A stretch of DNA of 64,000 bases from Rhizobium glycinendophyticum (GTDB taxonomy: Bacteria; Pseudomonadota; Alphaproteobacteria; Rhizobiales; Rhizobiaceae), in contig NZ_VFYP01000005.1 in assembly GCF_006443685.1 (NCBI RefSeq), forward strand, positions 102,917 through 166,916, read 5' to 3'. Numbering within the stretch: the first letter of the stretch is position 1; every line of letters begins with the position of its first letter. The notes beneath the pieces are model-generated. The model ran no database searches and was not told where the DNA came from. It saw only the letters and a program-made list of their open reading frames with translations. Positions 34,324 through 42,908 of the stretch are shown here, in pieces. The translations under genes were made by a program, and so were the position numbers.

Positions 34324-35343
34324 TCAGCGCGGCTTGTAGATCTGGTCGAAGATGCCGCCGTCGCCGAAGTGTTCAGGCTGTGCCTTGGCCCAGCCGCCAA
34401 ACAGCGGATCGTCGATCGAAACCAGCTTGGTATCCGGAAGCTGCTTGAGGAGCTCCGGCTTTACCAATTCCGGCTTTGAAGGCCGGTAGAAGTGCTTGGC
34501 GGCGAGGTTCTGGCCCTCCTCGGAATAGAGATAGGCGAGATAGGCCTCGGCCTGCTTGCGCGTGCCCTTCGCGTCGACATTGGCGTCGACGACCGTCACC
34601 GGCGGTTCGGCGAGAATGGAAATGGGCGGAACCACGATATCAAAAGAATCGGGGCCGAATTCCTGACCGGCGAGATAGGCTTCGTTTTCCCAGGCAAGCA
34701 GGACGTCGCCGATCTGGCGCTGCGCAAAACTCGTCAGTGCACCCCGTGCGCCTGTATCGAGAACCGGCGCCCGCTTGTAGAGTTCACCGATATAGGCCTT
34801 GATCTTCTCCTGATCGCCGCCGAACTCCTCATTGGCCCAGGCCCATGCAGCAAGGTAGTTCCACCGCGCACCGCCCGAGGTCTTCGGGTTCGGCGTCACG
34901 ATCTGGACGTCACCTTTCACCAGGTCGCCCCAGTTCTTGATGCCCTTTGGATTGCCCTTGCGAACCAGGAAGACGATGGTCGAGGTATAGGGCGAGGAAT
35001 TGTTCTCCAGGCGGCCACGCCAGTCGGGCTTGATCTTGCCGGTCTCCTTGACGATGGCGTTGATGTCGCCTTCGAGAGCCAGCGTCACCACGTCGGCATC
35101 AAGGCCATCGATCACAGCACGCGCCTGCTTGCCGGAGCCGCCATGCGACTGCTGCACGCTGATATCCTCACCGGTCTCTGCCTTCCAGTGCTTGGCAAAG
35201 GCCGCGTTGTACTCCTTGTAGAATTCGCGCGTCGGATCATAGGACACATTGAGCAGGGTCGTCTGGGCAAAAGTCGACGTGGCGCCGGAAAGCGTCAGAG
35301 CAAGACCGAGCGCGGCCACGAGGCTCTTGGATATGAGAGACAT
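34324..35343 (-). CDS. sbp: Periplasmic sulfate-binding protein
   Basis: This 339-residue protein begins with a Sec signal peptide (about residues 1-26, ending STFA) and continues [20 protein letters not shown], the hallmark of sulfate/thiosulfate-binding proteins (Sbp/CysP). Further family marks are [14 protein letters not shown] and [17 protein letters not shown]. It delivers sulfate to CysTWA. A GGAGGA site precedes the ATG. It is transcribed alone, about 1.4 kb from cysTWA, and ends in a strong hairpin. Confidence 0.95.
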   Translation of the reverse strand: MSLISKSLVAALGLALTLSGATSTFAQTTLLNVSYDPTREFYKEYNAAFAKHWKAETGEDISVQQSHGGSGKQARAVIDGLDADVVTLALEGDINAIVKETGKIKPDWRGRLENNSSPYTSTIVFLVRKGNPKGIKNWGDLVKGDVQIVTPNPKTSGGARWNYLAAWAWANEEFGGDQEKIKAYIGELYKRAPVLDTGARGALTSFAQRQIGDVLLAWENEAYLAGQEFGPDSFDIVVPPISILAEPPVTVVDANVDAKGTRKQAEAYLAYLYSEEGQNLAAKHFYRPSKPELVKPELLKQLPDTKLVSIDDPLFGGWAKAQPEHFGDGGIFDQIYKPR

Positions 35344-35820
35344 CAGTTCCTCCGTAGTTGGACGAGAGAAAGCCTACCGATTGAATAGACTTAGTCAATT
35401 GCCCGTCGAAGAAAGGGAAAACTGGTTTCTTTTCAGCTTTTAGCTTAGCACGATCTCGGGAAACTACAGGCCCGCTCAGCCGACCGATCTACGGACATGT
35501 TGATCCGTGGAAAACCATTTCTCTCCTTTGCAGCAATCAACCGCGTTGCCGGTAAAGTTTAAAGGCCCAGAACAACCAGACACGGTCGAAGGCACCGGGT
35601 GCTGAATACCGGAGCATCGAGACAAGCAGGGGGAAATGCCACAAACGTACCCTGCGGCATCATAATGCCACGGAGCGAGGGAAGGGACGCGGATCTGTCA
35701 GGGAGGAGCCGCTCGGTTGTGACGAGGATTGAATAACGGCCGATACTCAAATCGGCATGGCACACCCGCCTCCACCGTACAGGGATGGAGACGGGCGGCG
35801 TTTCGGCTTGGGAGGAATCT
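35344..35820. other. Intergenic region between peroxiredoxin and sbp genes
   Basis: This 477-bp region has no credible coding frame; a 68-codon frame lacks a ribosome-binding site and family features. The right end is the tail of the peroxiredoxin transcript and the left end carries the sbp promoter, including the partly symmetric ATTGAATAGACTTAGTCAAT at 35377-35396. I see no other structure. Confidence 0.5.
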
Positions 35821-36480
35821 TCAGGCAGTCGGTTGCTTGGTCTTGCGCAGGTAAGGCAGAACCGTATCGAAGGACCCGAAGCGCGTCAGTGCATCTTCGT
35901 TCGATACGGCGGCCGTGATGATCACGTCATCCCCCTGCTTCCAGTTCGCCGGCGTTGCTACCTGATGCTTCGCGGTCAACTGAATCGAATCAATCGTGCG
36001 CAGGATCTCATCGAAGTTACGACCTGTGGTCATGGGATAGGTCAGGATCAGCTTGATCTTCTTGTCCGGCCCGATCACGTAGACCGACCGCACCGTTGCA
36101 TTGTCGGCCGGGGTGCGACCTTCCGAGCTGTCGCCTGCATCTTCCGGCAGCATGTCGTAGAGCTTCGCCACCTTCAGCTCCTTGTCGCCAATCAACGGGT
36201 AGTCAACCTCAAAGCCGGTGGCGACCTTGATGTCCTGCTTCCATTTGGAATGGCTCTCTACCGGATCCACAGAGATCCCGATGACCTTGACGTTGCGCTT
36301 GGCAAACTCGTGGGCGAGACCGGCCATGGCACCCAACTCCGTGGTGCAGACAGGCGTGAAATTCTTCGGATGCGAGAAGAGAACAGCCCAGCTGTCGCCG
36401 ATCCAGTCGTGAAACGTGATGGCGCCTTGGGTCGTCTCCGCAGTGAAGTCAGGGGCAGTCTGGTTGATACGCAAGGTCAT
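35821..36480 (-). CDS. 1-Cys peroxiredoxin (Prx6 type)
   Basis: This 219-residue cytoplasmic peroxidase reduces hydrogen peroxide and organic peroxides. The peroxidatic cysteine is C45 in NFTPVCTTELGA. No resolving cysteine motif is seen, and the extended C-terminal domain, with LTYPMTTGRNFDEILR, is that of the Prx6 group. It is a single-gene unit with a GAGGA site before the ATG. Position beside the sulfate uptake genes fits a thiol/oxidative-stress theme but does not prove co-regulation. Confidence 0.93.
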   Translation of the reverse strand: MTLRINQTAPDFTAETTQGAITFHDWIGDSWAVLFSHPKNFTPVCTTELGAMAGLAHEFAKRNVKVIGISVDPVESHSKWKQDIKVATGFEVDYPLIGDKELKVAKLYDMLPEDAGDSSEGRTPADNATVRSVYVIGPDKKIKLILTYPMTTGRNFDEILRTIDSIQLTAKHQVATPANWKQGDDVIITAAVSNEDALTRFGSFDTVLPYLRKTKQPTA

Positions 36481-36658
36481 GGAAAATCCTCCTGAGGTTG
36501 GCGACAGTCAAACCCAAAATCCGCAACCAAGGAAGCGTGTCCATATCAATTCCTCACCCCGAACCGATGGATCTTTGCGGCAAAGGGGTGTCCGAGAGTT
36601 GAATTTTCCATCTGGGTCGAATGTGCAAAGGCAACCCGATAGGGAGCACTGCGATAAG

Positions 36659-36690
36659 CAAATGGCGGCCCATGACAAGGCCGCCATTTG
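36659..36690 (-). terminator. Terminator hairpin after the RND efflux operon
   Basis: CAAATGGCGGCC and GGCCGCCATTTG form a perfect 12-bp stem with an 8-nt loop, 54 bp after the RND permease stop. It lies in the 264-bp gene-free region before the peroxiredoxin start, which otherwise shows nothing notable. Confidence 0.7.
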
Positions 36691-36744
36691 AGAAGAATGG
36701 ACGGGAGTTCTGGGCACTCCTCGTTGATAGAGGATCGCTCAGAC

Positions 36745-39700
36745 CTAGGCGGTCACGGCGTCTGCTTGTGCATCCGTACGGTCCTCGGCCGAGGGACGCT
36801 TGACCCGGAACCAGACAACATAGAGCGCTGGCAGGAAGAGCAGCGTCAGCACCGTGCCGACGATGATGCCGCCCATCATGGCATAGGCCATCGGCCCCCA
36901 GAATATCTCGCGGGAGATTGGAATAAGTGCCAAGCTGGCGGCCGCAGCCGTCAGCATGATCGGCCGCATCCGGTGCTCGGTCGCCTCCTGGACAGCTTCC
37001 CAGGCGTGTCTTCCCGCTTTTCTAAGCGTATCGATCTGCACCACGAGAATGACCGAGTTGCGGATCAGGATCCCGATCAGAGCCAGCACGCCAAGGATCG
37101 CCACGAAGCCGAGAGGCGCACCACTGGGCAGCAAAGCGGCCACCACACCGATCAGTCCGAGCGGCGCCACGATGAAGACCATGAACAGACGCTGGAAGCT
37201 CTGCAACTGGAACATCAGGATGGTCGTCATCGTCAGCAGCATCAGCGGCACGACGGCCACGATCGGCGCCTGGCTCTTGGCGCTGCTTTCAACAGAGCCG
37301 CCCGCTTCCACCGTATACCCATCAGGCAGCTTCGCGCTGAAGGCCGCAATCGAGGGCTTCAGCGCCTGATCGATGGTGGCCGGCTGGGTCTCATCGAGGA
37401 TTGCCGCTTTCAGCGTAATCGTCGCCATACGGTCGCGCCGCCAGACGATCGGCTGCTCGAGCTCGTAATGAAAGTTGGCGATGGCGGCGAGTGGGACGCC
37501 CTCGCCATTGCTGCCGGGTAATTGCAGATTACGAAGCGTTTCAATCGATTCCCGCTCAGCTTTCGGCGCTCGTCCGACGACATCGACAAGATAGATGCTG
37601 TCGCGGATCTGCGTGATGGTCGACCCACCCGTGAGGTTGTTGAGCGCCGAGGCTATGTCGGAGGAGCTGACACCGAGTTGACGGGCCTTGTCCTGCAGCA
37701 GATCCACCTTTACGACGCGCGCAGGTTCATTCCAGTCAGAGACGATCCGGCCGAGGCGCGAATCTCTGCCGATAACCGTACTCAGTTCCGATGCGAGAGT
37801 ACGAACCTTCTGCGGATCGGGCCCTGAGACACGATACTGGATCGGTCGACCGACGGGCGGTCCGAGTTCCATCTTTTTGATGAAGACGTCGGTCCCCGGA
37901 TATTCAACGACAGCCGCCTTGGTCAGGGCGTCGATCAGCCGGTCGCGCGCTTCCACGTCCTTGGCGACAATGACCATTTCGCCGAAGTTATTGGAGTTAG
38001 GCTGCACGTCGAAGGAGAGCACGAAGCGCTTGGCACCTTGGCCCACATAGGACGTCCAGTGCACAATATCTTCATTGCCTACCAGATGCGCCTGTTCGAA
38101 CGCGTCCATCTCGGCCTTGGTCTGCGCCAGCGTGTAATTCTGCCGCGCCGTCCAGTCGACGATGAGTTCCGGCCTGTCGGATGACGGGAAGAACTGCTGC
38201 TGGACGAAACCCATGCCATAGATCGAGGCTGCGAACATCGCCATTGTCGCAAGAATTGTGAGCTTCGGCCAGCTCATGCAGGTCTGCAACAGCCCACCGA
38301 AGACACGCGTGACGATCCCCTTGTGCTCGCCATGCTTCTTCATCGTCTTCGGCAGGATTAACACGCCGAGCAAGGGCGCGAAAAGGACGGCGACAATCCA
38401 GGACACGATCAGTGAGACGCCGATGACGACAAAGAGGGTGAAGGTAAATTCACCAGCCGCGCTGTCATTGAGCCCGACGGGGATGAAGCTTGCGACCGTC
38501 ACCAGCGTACCGGTCAACATGGGGAATGCCGTGGAGGTCCAAACCGCCGTTGCCGCCTTGGTGAGAGGCTCACCCTCCTCGAGCTTGGACACCATCATCT
38601 CGATCGCGATCATGGCGTCGTCCACGAGCAGACCCAGCGCGATGATCAGCGCGCCAAGCGAGATGCGCTGCAGCGAGATGCCCAGATATTCCATGAAGAC
38701 GAAGGTGATGGCGAGAACGAGCGGAATGGAGACAGCCACCACCAGGCCCGCACGCATGCCAAGACTGATGAAGCTGACGGCCAGCACGATCACGATGGCT
38801 TCGAACAGCGCCTTGGTGAACCCGCCAACGGCCTCATCGACAACGACAGCCTGATCGGCAACATGATGCACGCCGATACCGACGGGCAAATCGGCTATGA
38901 CCTTGTCCATCTTCTCCGTCAGTGCTTCACCGAAATGCAGGAGGTTAGCGCCTGCCTTCATTCCGATCGCAAGTCCTATGGCCGGCTGCCCGTTCACGCG
39001 GAACAGTGGCTGCTGCGGATCGGAGTAACCCCGTGTAATGGTCGCTACGTCGCTCAGACGGAAGAAGCGGTCGTTCACCCGCAAATTGATGTTGCGCAAG
39101 GCATCGTCGGAAGCGAATTGTCCGGAGACACGCAGATTGATGGTTTCGGCACCCGTGCGGAGCGTGCCGGAGGCGACGACTGCGTTCTGGTTTTGAAGGG
39201 TTTCGAGGATCTGCTGCTGCGTGATCCCGAGGGCTGCCATCTGCTTGGTCGACAGATCAAGATACACGACCTCGTCCTGCGCCCCGATCAGGTCGACCTT
39301 GCCGACATTCGGGACGGCGAGGATCTGCTGGCGGGCCGTCTCAAGATAATCGCGCAATTGCCGCTGCGTCAGCCCGTCGGCGGTGAACGCATAAATGTTG
39401 CCGTAGACATCGCCGAAGCTGTCGATGAAGGCCGGCCCCTGGACACCTGAGGGGAGATCCGACTTGATGTCGTTGATCATGTTGCGGACCTTCACCCAGG
39501 TCGGCTTCACATCCGCAGCCTTGGTGTTTTCCCGCAGATTGACATAGATCGTCGTCTGGCCCGGCGTGTTGAGGCTCTTGGTATAGTCGAGCGATTCCAG
39601 TTCCTGCAGCTTCTTTTCGATCCGGTCAGTAACCTGACTGGTCATTTCGTCAACCGACGCACCCGGCCAGGAGGCCTGGATCAGCATGGTCTTGATGCTG

Positions 39701-39831
39701 AAGTCGGGGTCCTCTTCACGGCCCAGATTGATGTAGGACAAGACGCCCGCCACCATCGACAGGATCATGAAGTACCAGACGAGCGACTTGTGCTGCAGCG
39801 CCCATTCCGAAAGGTTGAATGACTTGATCAT
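36745..39831 (-). CDS. RND-family efflux permease
   Basis: This 1028-residue inner-membrane pump of the AcrB/MexB superfamily uses the proton gradient to expel drugs or other toxic compounds. It shows the duplicated RND layout with 12 membrane segments and two large periplasmic loops. Landmarks are the N-terminal INLGREEDPDF, ASWPGASVDEMTSQV, the proton-relay region LGLLVDDAMIAIEMM and the C-terminal HRMRPIMLTAAAASLALIP. It overlaps the second adaptor gene by four bases (ATGA). The two adaptors upstream resemble the TriABC arrangement. No outer-membrane channel gene is in the operon, so a TolC-like protein must come from elsewhere. Confidence 0.93.
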   Translation of the reverse strand: MIKSFNLSEWALQHKSLVWYFMILSMVAGVLSYINLGREEDPDFSIKTMLIQASWPGASVDEMTSQVTDRIEKKLQELESLDYTKSLNTPGQTTIYVNLRENTKAADVKPTWVKVRNMINDIKSDLPSGVQGPAFIDSFGDVYGNIYAFTADGLTQRQLRDYLETARQQILAVPNVGKVDLIGAQDEVVYLDLSTKQMAALGITQQQILETLQNQNAVVASGTLRTGAETINLRVSGQFASDDALRNINLRVNDRFFRLSDVATITRGYSDPQQPLFRVNGQPAIGLAIGMKAGANLLHFGEALTEKMDKVIADLPVGIGVHHVADQAVVVDEAVGGFTKALFEAIVIVLAVSFISLGMRAGLVVAVSIPLVLAITFVFMEYLGISLQRISLGALIIALGLLVDDAMIAIEMMVSKLEEGEPLTKAATAVWTSTAFPMLTGTLVTVASFIPVGLNDSAAGEFTFTLFVVIGVSLIVSWIVAVLFAPLLGVLILPKTMKKHGEHKGIVTRVFGGLLQTCMSWPKLTILATMAMFAASIYGMGFVQQQFFPSSDRPELIVDWTARQNYTLAQTKAEMDAFEQAHLVGNEDIVHWTSYVGQGAKRFVLSFDVQPNSNNFGEMVIVAKDVEARDRLIDALTKAAVVEYPGTDVFIKKMELGPPVGRPIQYRVSGPDPQKVRTLASELSTVIGRDSRLGRIVSDWNEPARVVKVDLLQDKARQLGVSSSDIASALNNLTGGSTITQIRDSIYLVDVVGRAPKAERESIETLRNLQLPGSNGEGVPLAAIANFHYELEQPIVWRRDRMATITLKAAILDETQPATIDQALKPSIAAFSAKLPDGYTVEAGGSVESSAKSQAPIVAVVPLMLLTMTTILMFQLQSFQRLFMVFIVAPLGLIGVVAALLPSGAPLGFVAILGVLALIGILIRNSVILVVQIDTLRKAGRHAWEAVQEATEHRMRPIMLTAAAASLALIPISREIFWGPMAYAMMGGIIVGTVLTLLFLPALYVVWFRVKRPSAEDRTDAQADAVTA

Positions 39832-40904
39832 AGCGAGGTCTCGTTCGAAATGCGGATGGGCTGGTTGTCGGTGAGCGAATTGACGCCAGCCGAGACGATG
39901 CGGTCTCCGCGGCTAATTCCGCTGATGATGTCGAACCCGCCGCCGGAAGATGGCTTCACCTCGACATTCCGCTTGGAGACGATGTGCTTGTCTCCGTCGA
40001 TAACCCAGACGAATGGTTTATCCGAAGCACCACCGACAGCGCTCTGCGGCAGCCACAGATGATCATCCGTCCCCGCAATGGGCGATGCGGACACGGTACT
40101 TCCAAGGCGATAGCTCTCGGGCGGCGAATCGAGCGCGATCTTCGTCCGACGGCTGCGGGTTGCAGCATCGGCCTGTGGCGCGGTCTCGCGTACCGTCCCG
40201 CGCACCTTCTGTGTCGGATTCGCCTGTAGCGTGATCTCGAACGGGGTACCGATCGTCGTCAGCGCGTCGTAACGGTCCGGAATATCGACGACAGCATCGC
40301 GCGCCTCCAGCTGTGCGACCGTCACCACGGTCGTTCCGGCCGAAACCACCTGCCCGACTTCCGCCGAGACCGCCGACACGACACCATCGGTATCGGCGGT
40401 CAGCGTGGCATAACTGAGTTGTTCGCGCACCTTGTCGAGGCTCGCCTGCAGTTGCACAACGGTGGCTTCTGCGGCTTCGCGGGACTGAACGGCCTCGTCC
40501 AACTGCTCGCGCGTGCTGGCATTCGACGCCACCAGCGTCTTCTGCCTCTGTTCGTTGACCCGTGCGAGGTCGAGTTTCGCGACAGCAGACGCCAGATCCG
40601 CATCCGCTTGCTTGACGCTCAGCTGCAAGGCGGTGGAATCGAGGTTTGCCAGAACCTGACCCTTCTTCACGAGATCACCGACATTGACGTGACGCGCGGT
40701 GATGCGGCCGAGAACCTGGAAGCCGAGATCCGCGCTGAACTTCGCTTCGACCGTTCCCGTAAATCCAGCGATCACAGCTGCGCGTGGTTCGGCCACGACA
40801 AAAAGAACAGGGCGAACGGGTGCCTCCACCTCTGGCGCCTCCTCTGAACACGAGGAGAGAAACGCAGCAATCAGCATGAGCGGGAGAATGATGGGAGCTC
40901 TCAT
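39828..40904 (-). CDS. RND efflux periplasmic adaptor, lipoprotein (second adaptor)
   Basis: This 358-residue membrane fusion protein bridges the RND pump and an outer-membrane channel. A signal peptide ends in the lipobox FLSSC near residue 19, so it should be a lipoprotein. The lipoyl/hairpin region begins LGFQVLGRITARHVNVGD, a coiled hairpin spans about residues 95-170, and beta-barrel and membrane-proximal domains follow (FVWVIDGDKHIVSKRNVEV). It overlaps both neighbours by four bases, so adaptor-adaptor-pump are translated together. Confidence 0.92.
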   Translation of the reverse strand: MRAPIILPLMLIAAFLSSCSEEAPEVEAPVRPVLFVVAEPRAAVIAGFTGTVEAKFSADLGFQVLGRITARHVNVGDLVKKGQVLANLDSTALQLSVKQADADLASAVAKLDLARVNEQRQKTLVASNASTREQLDEAVQSREAAEATVVQLQASLDKVREQLSYATLTADTDGVVSAVSAEVGQVVSAGTTVVTVAQLEARDAVVDIPDRYDALTTIGTPFEITLQANPTQKVRGTVRETAPQADAATRSRRTKIALDSPPESYRLGSTVSASPIAGTDDHLWLPQSAVGGASDKPFVWVIDGDKHIVSKRNVEVKPSSGGGFDIISGISRGDRIVSAGVNSLTDNQPIRISNETSL

Positions 40905-42016
40905 TGAGCCGCTCCTTTCGAAATGGCGACTTTCTGTTGCTCTCTCAGAAACTGGCCGCCGTCGACGACAACGAGTTCACCGGGTTCGATACCGGATGCG
41001 AGGACGACCCGGTCGGCGTCGTAACGCTCGACCTGAACCGGCTTGAGTGTCGTCGTAAGAGCATCCTTATCAACGACCCAAACGGCAGATTTACCCTCCT
41101 TTGAGAACATGGACTGCCACGGAATGGAAATGCGATCCTGCTGCGCCATCACCACATCGGCAACGATGGCCGCACCGAGCGTCATCTCGGGCGGCGGGTT
41201 GTCGATCGAGAGTTTGACGCGAATCGTTCCGAGCGAGCGATCGAGGGTAGGACTGATTTCGCGAACCTTCGCCGGCACCGAAATCTCCGGCCGCGACAGC
41301 AGGCTCACCGTCAGGGAAATCGGATTGGCGCCGGTGCTCAAGGCGTTTTCCTGCACATTGAACACCGCATCGCGAGCGCCGTCATGGGCAAGCGTAAACA
41401 CGGTGCTGGAAGCCTGAACCACCTGCCCCACTTCCACGTCACGTGCGGTAATAGTGCCGTCTGCATCCGCCTTCAGCTCTGTCTGCTCCAGAGCTTCCTG
41501 CGAAGTCTCAAGGGCAGCCTTGGCGGCATCCAGATCCTTTTGCGCCGAAAGGAATTCCTGCTGAGCGCTGTCGACTTCCTGCTGCGAAAGTGCGCCCGTC
41601 TGAATGAGCGTCTTGCGACGGTTCAAGACAGAACTGGATTTGCGCAAGGTCGCTTCCTGAGCGGCAACGCCAGCTTTGGCGGATTCGATGTCTGCCAACT
41701 GCTCCGTCGGATCCAGAGTTGCAAGCACCTGCCCCGCCTTGACCCGGTCTCCGACACCGACACGACGCTCGATGACCCGACCGCTGACCTTGAAAGATAG
41801 GTCGCTCTGGACCCTGGCCTTGATTTCTCCGGTTCCGGCGGCACGTATCACATCATGGTCGACCTTGGCGACTTCGACTGTCACCAAGGGAACCTCGGCT
41901 TCGGCTTTCTTCGACGAATCCTCGCAGGACGAGAGCGTCAGCATGGAAAGGGTCGCAAGCAGCGACACCTTCCATAGTCTGCCAGGGTGGCGCAGGCCTT
42001 TGGGTGGATTGAGCAT
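40901..42016 (-). CDS. RND efflux periplasmic adaptor, lipoprotein (first adaptor)
   Basis: This 371-residue membrane fusion protein has a signal sequence with lipobox LTLSSC near residues 26-31, a lipoyl half LSFKVSGRVIERRVGVGD, a coiled hairpin with QTGALSQQEVDSAQQEF, and a barrel domain. It is clearly paralogous to the next gene, but the two differ along most of their length, so they may form a heteromeric adaptor ring. It is first in the operon and divergent from the TetR gene, with an operator-like inverted repeat in the 102-bp spacer. Confidence 0.92.
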   Translation of the reverse strand: MLNPPKGLRHPGRLWKVSLLATLSMLTLSSCEDSSKKAEAEVPLVTVEVAKVDHDVIRAAGTGEIKARVQSDLSFKVSGRVIERRVGVGDRVKAGQVLATLDPTEQLADIESAKAGVAAQEATLRKSSSVLNRRKTLIQTGALSQQEVDSAQQEFLSAQKDLDAAKAALETSQEALEQTELKADADGTITARDVEVGQVVQASSTVFTLAHDGARDAVFNVQENALSTGANPISLTVSLLSRPEISVPAKVREISPTLDRSLGTIRVKLSIDNPPPEMTLGAAIVADVVMAQQDRISIPWQSMFSKEGKSAVWVVDKDALTTTLKPVQVERYDADRVVLASGIEPGELVVVDGGQFLREQQKVAISKGAAQ

Positions 42017-42053
42017 AGGGGTTTCCGAGTGAAGTGGCAGATGGGTGGACTTT

Positions 42054-42073
42054 TATTCATCAACCATTGAATA
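42054..42073. promoter_or_regulatory. Candidate TetR operator in the divergent efflux promoter
   Basis: TATTCA-N8-TGAATA is a 20-bp inverted repeat in the 102-bp spacer between the efflux operon and its TetR regulator. Position and size fit a TetR-family operator. Confidence 0.5.
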
Positions 42074-42118
42074 TATGTCGGATTATTGGGCTAAAGTCAA
42101 TTCGGAGGAAATTTCCAG

Positions 42119-42760
42119 ATGACACCAGCGGAGCGACATCGCGGACGCCCCAAAAAAGGCGATGAACATGATACCGAGAGCCTGCTTGAAGCAGCATTGG
42201 CGAGCTTCGCCGAGCACGGTTTCGACAAGACGCCGCTACGCCTGATTGCAGCAAGGGCGGGAGTGGACGTCGCCCTCATCTCTTACCGCTACGGCTCCAA
42301 GTTTGGGCTTTGGAAAGCCGTCGTGACCTCTGTTGCCGAAGAATCGCTTCTGCAGACCGAGGACTTTCTGCGTCATGCAGAAACGCTGCCGGTCGACCAG
42401 CGACTGCAGTTTATCTGCACCAGACTGGTCGACACCATCTTCCAGCGCCCCGCCTTCTCGAAGGTTCTGCTTTCTGAAACAATATCTAATATAAGCGCGG
42501 AACGTAAAGAACTGATTAGTGGTACACTCATGAAGCCGATGCACGACCTGATCATGTCATCCTTGCGCGACATGAATTTGATCCAAGATCTGGAGCAGCA
42601 ACCGGACCCTGGTCTTTCACTGACAGTCGCAATTGCATCCGCAGGCCTCGTGTCTTCGACCGGTAGCTTTGCAACCCTGTTTACCAACATTGGGGATGAC
42701 AGGCAGAGACTGGAGGAAGATCTCGCGAGATTGCTCTGTCGGATCTTGAGACAAAGCTGA
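42119..42760 (+). CDS. TetR family transcriptional regulator of the efflux operon
   Basis: This 213-residue regulator has the TetR helix-turn-helix in residues about 15-65 (SFAEHGFDKTPLRLIAARAG, ISYRYGSKFGLWKAVV) and an all-helical ligand domain after it. A GGAGG site precedes the ATG. It is divergent from the adaptor-adaptor-RND operon, the standard arrangement for a local repressor that releases DNA when it binds a pump substrate. The ligand is unknown. Confidence 0.92.
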   Translation: MTPAERHRGRPKKGDEHDTESLLEAALASFAEHGFDKTPLRLIAARAGVDVALISYRYGSKFGLWKAVVTSVAEESLLQTEDFLRHAETLPVDQRLQFICTRLVDTIFQRPAFSKVLLSETISNISAERKELISGTLMKPMHDLIMSSLRDMNLIQDLEQQPDPGLSLTVAIASAGLVSSTGSFATLFTNIGDDRQRLEEDLARLLCRILRQS

Positions 42761-42820
42761 ACCGATAAACCCTGGCGTTTTACCAATAGGTGAAAGGCCG
42801 TCAGCCCTCCTAATGAAAAT

Positions 42821-42840
42821 ATGTGGTAACGTTTCCACAT
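42821..42840. promoter_or_regulatory. LacI-type operator O1 of the sugar operon
   Basis: ATGTGGTAACGTTTCCACAT is a near-perfect palindrome (18 of 20 positions symmetric) with the central CG typical of LacI-family operators. It lies just upstream of the -35 element at 42847. Its half ATGTGGTAACGTT is repeated exactly, inverted, in O2. Confidence 0.75.
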
Positions 42841-42846
42841 TGGGAG

Positions 42847-42875
42847 TTGACGGCAACGAGGCGGTGCACTAGCCT
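42847..42875 (+). promoter_or_regulatory. Candidate sigma-70 promoter of the sugar operon
   Basis: TTGACG and TAGCCT are separated by 17 bp and lie between the two LacI-type operators, 34 bp before the first gene of the operon. Confidence 0.5.
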
Positions 42876-42877
42876 TT

Positions 42878-42895
42878 ATGAAAACGTTACCACAT
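42878..42895. promoter_or_regulatory. LacI-type operator O2 of the sugar operon
   Basis: ATGAAAACGTTACCACAT contains AACGTTACCACAT, the exact inverse of the 13 bases ATGTGGTAACGTT in O1. The AACGTT cores are 55 bp apart, about five helical turns. O2 covers the expected transcription start, a good place for repression. Confidence 0.7.
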
Positions 42896-42908
42896 CGGGA
42901 GGAAATCG

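Noticed and set aside
35559..35765. 68-codon minus-strand frame in the peroxiredoxin-sbp spacer
   Set aside because: There is no ribosome-binding site, no recognisable motif, and nothing suggests co-transcription.
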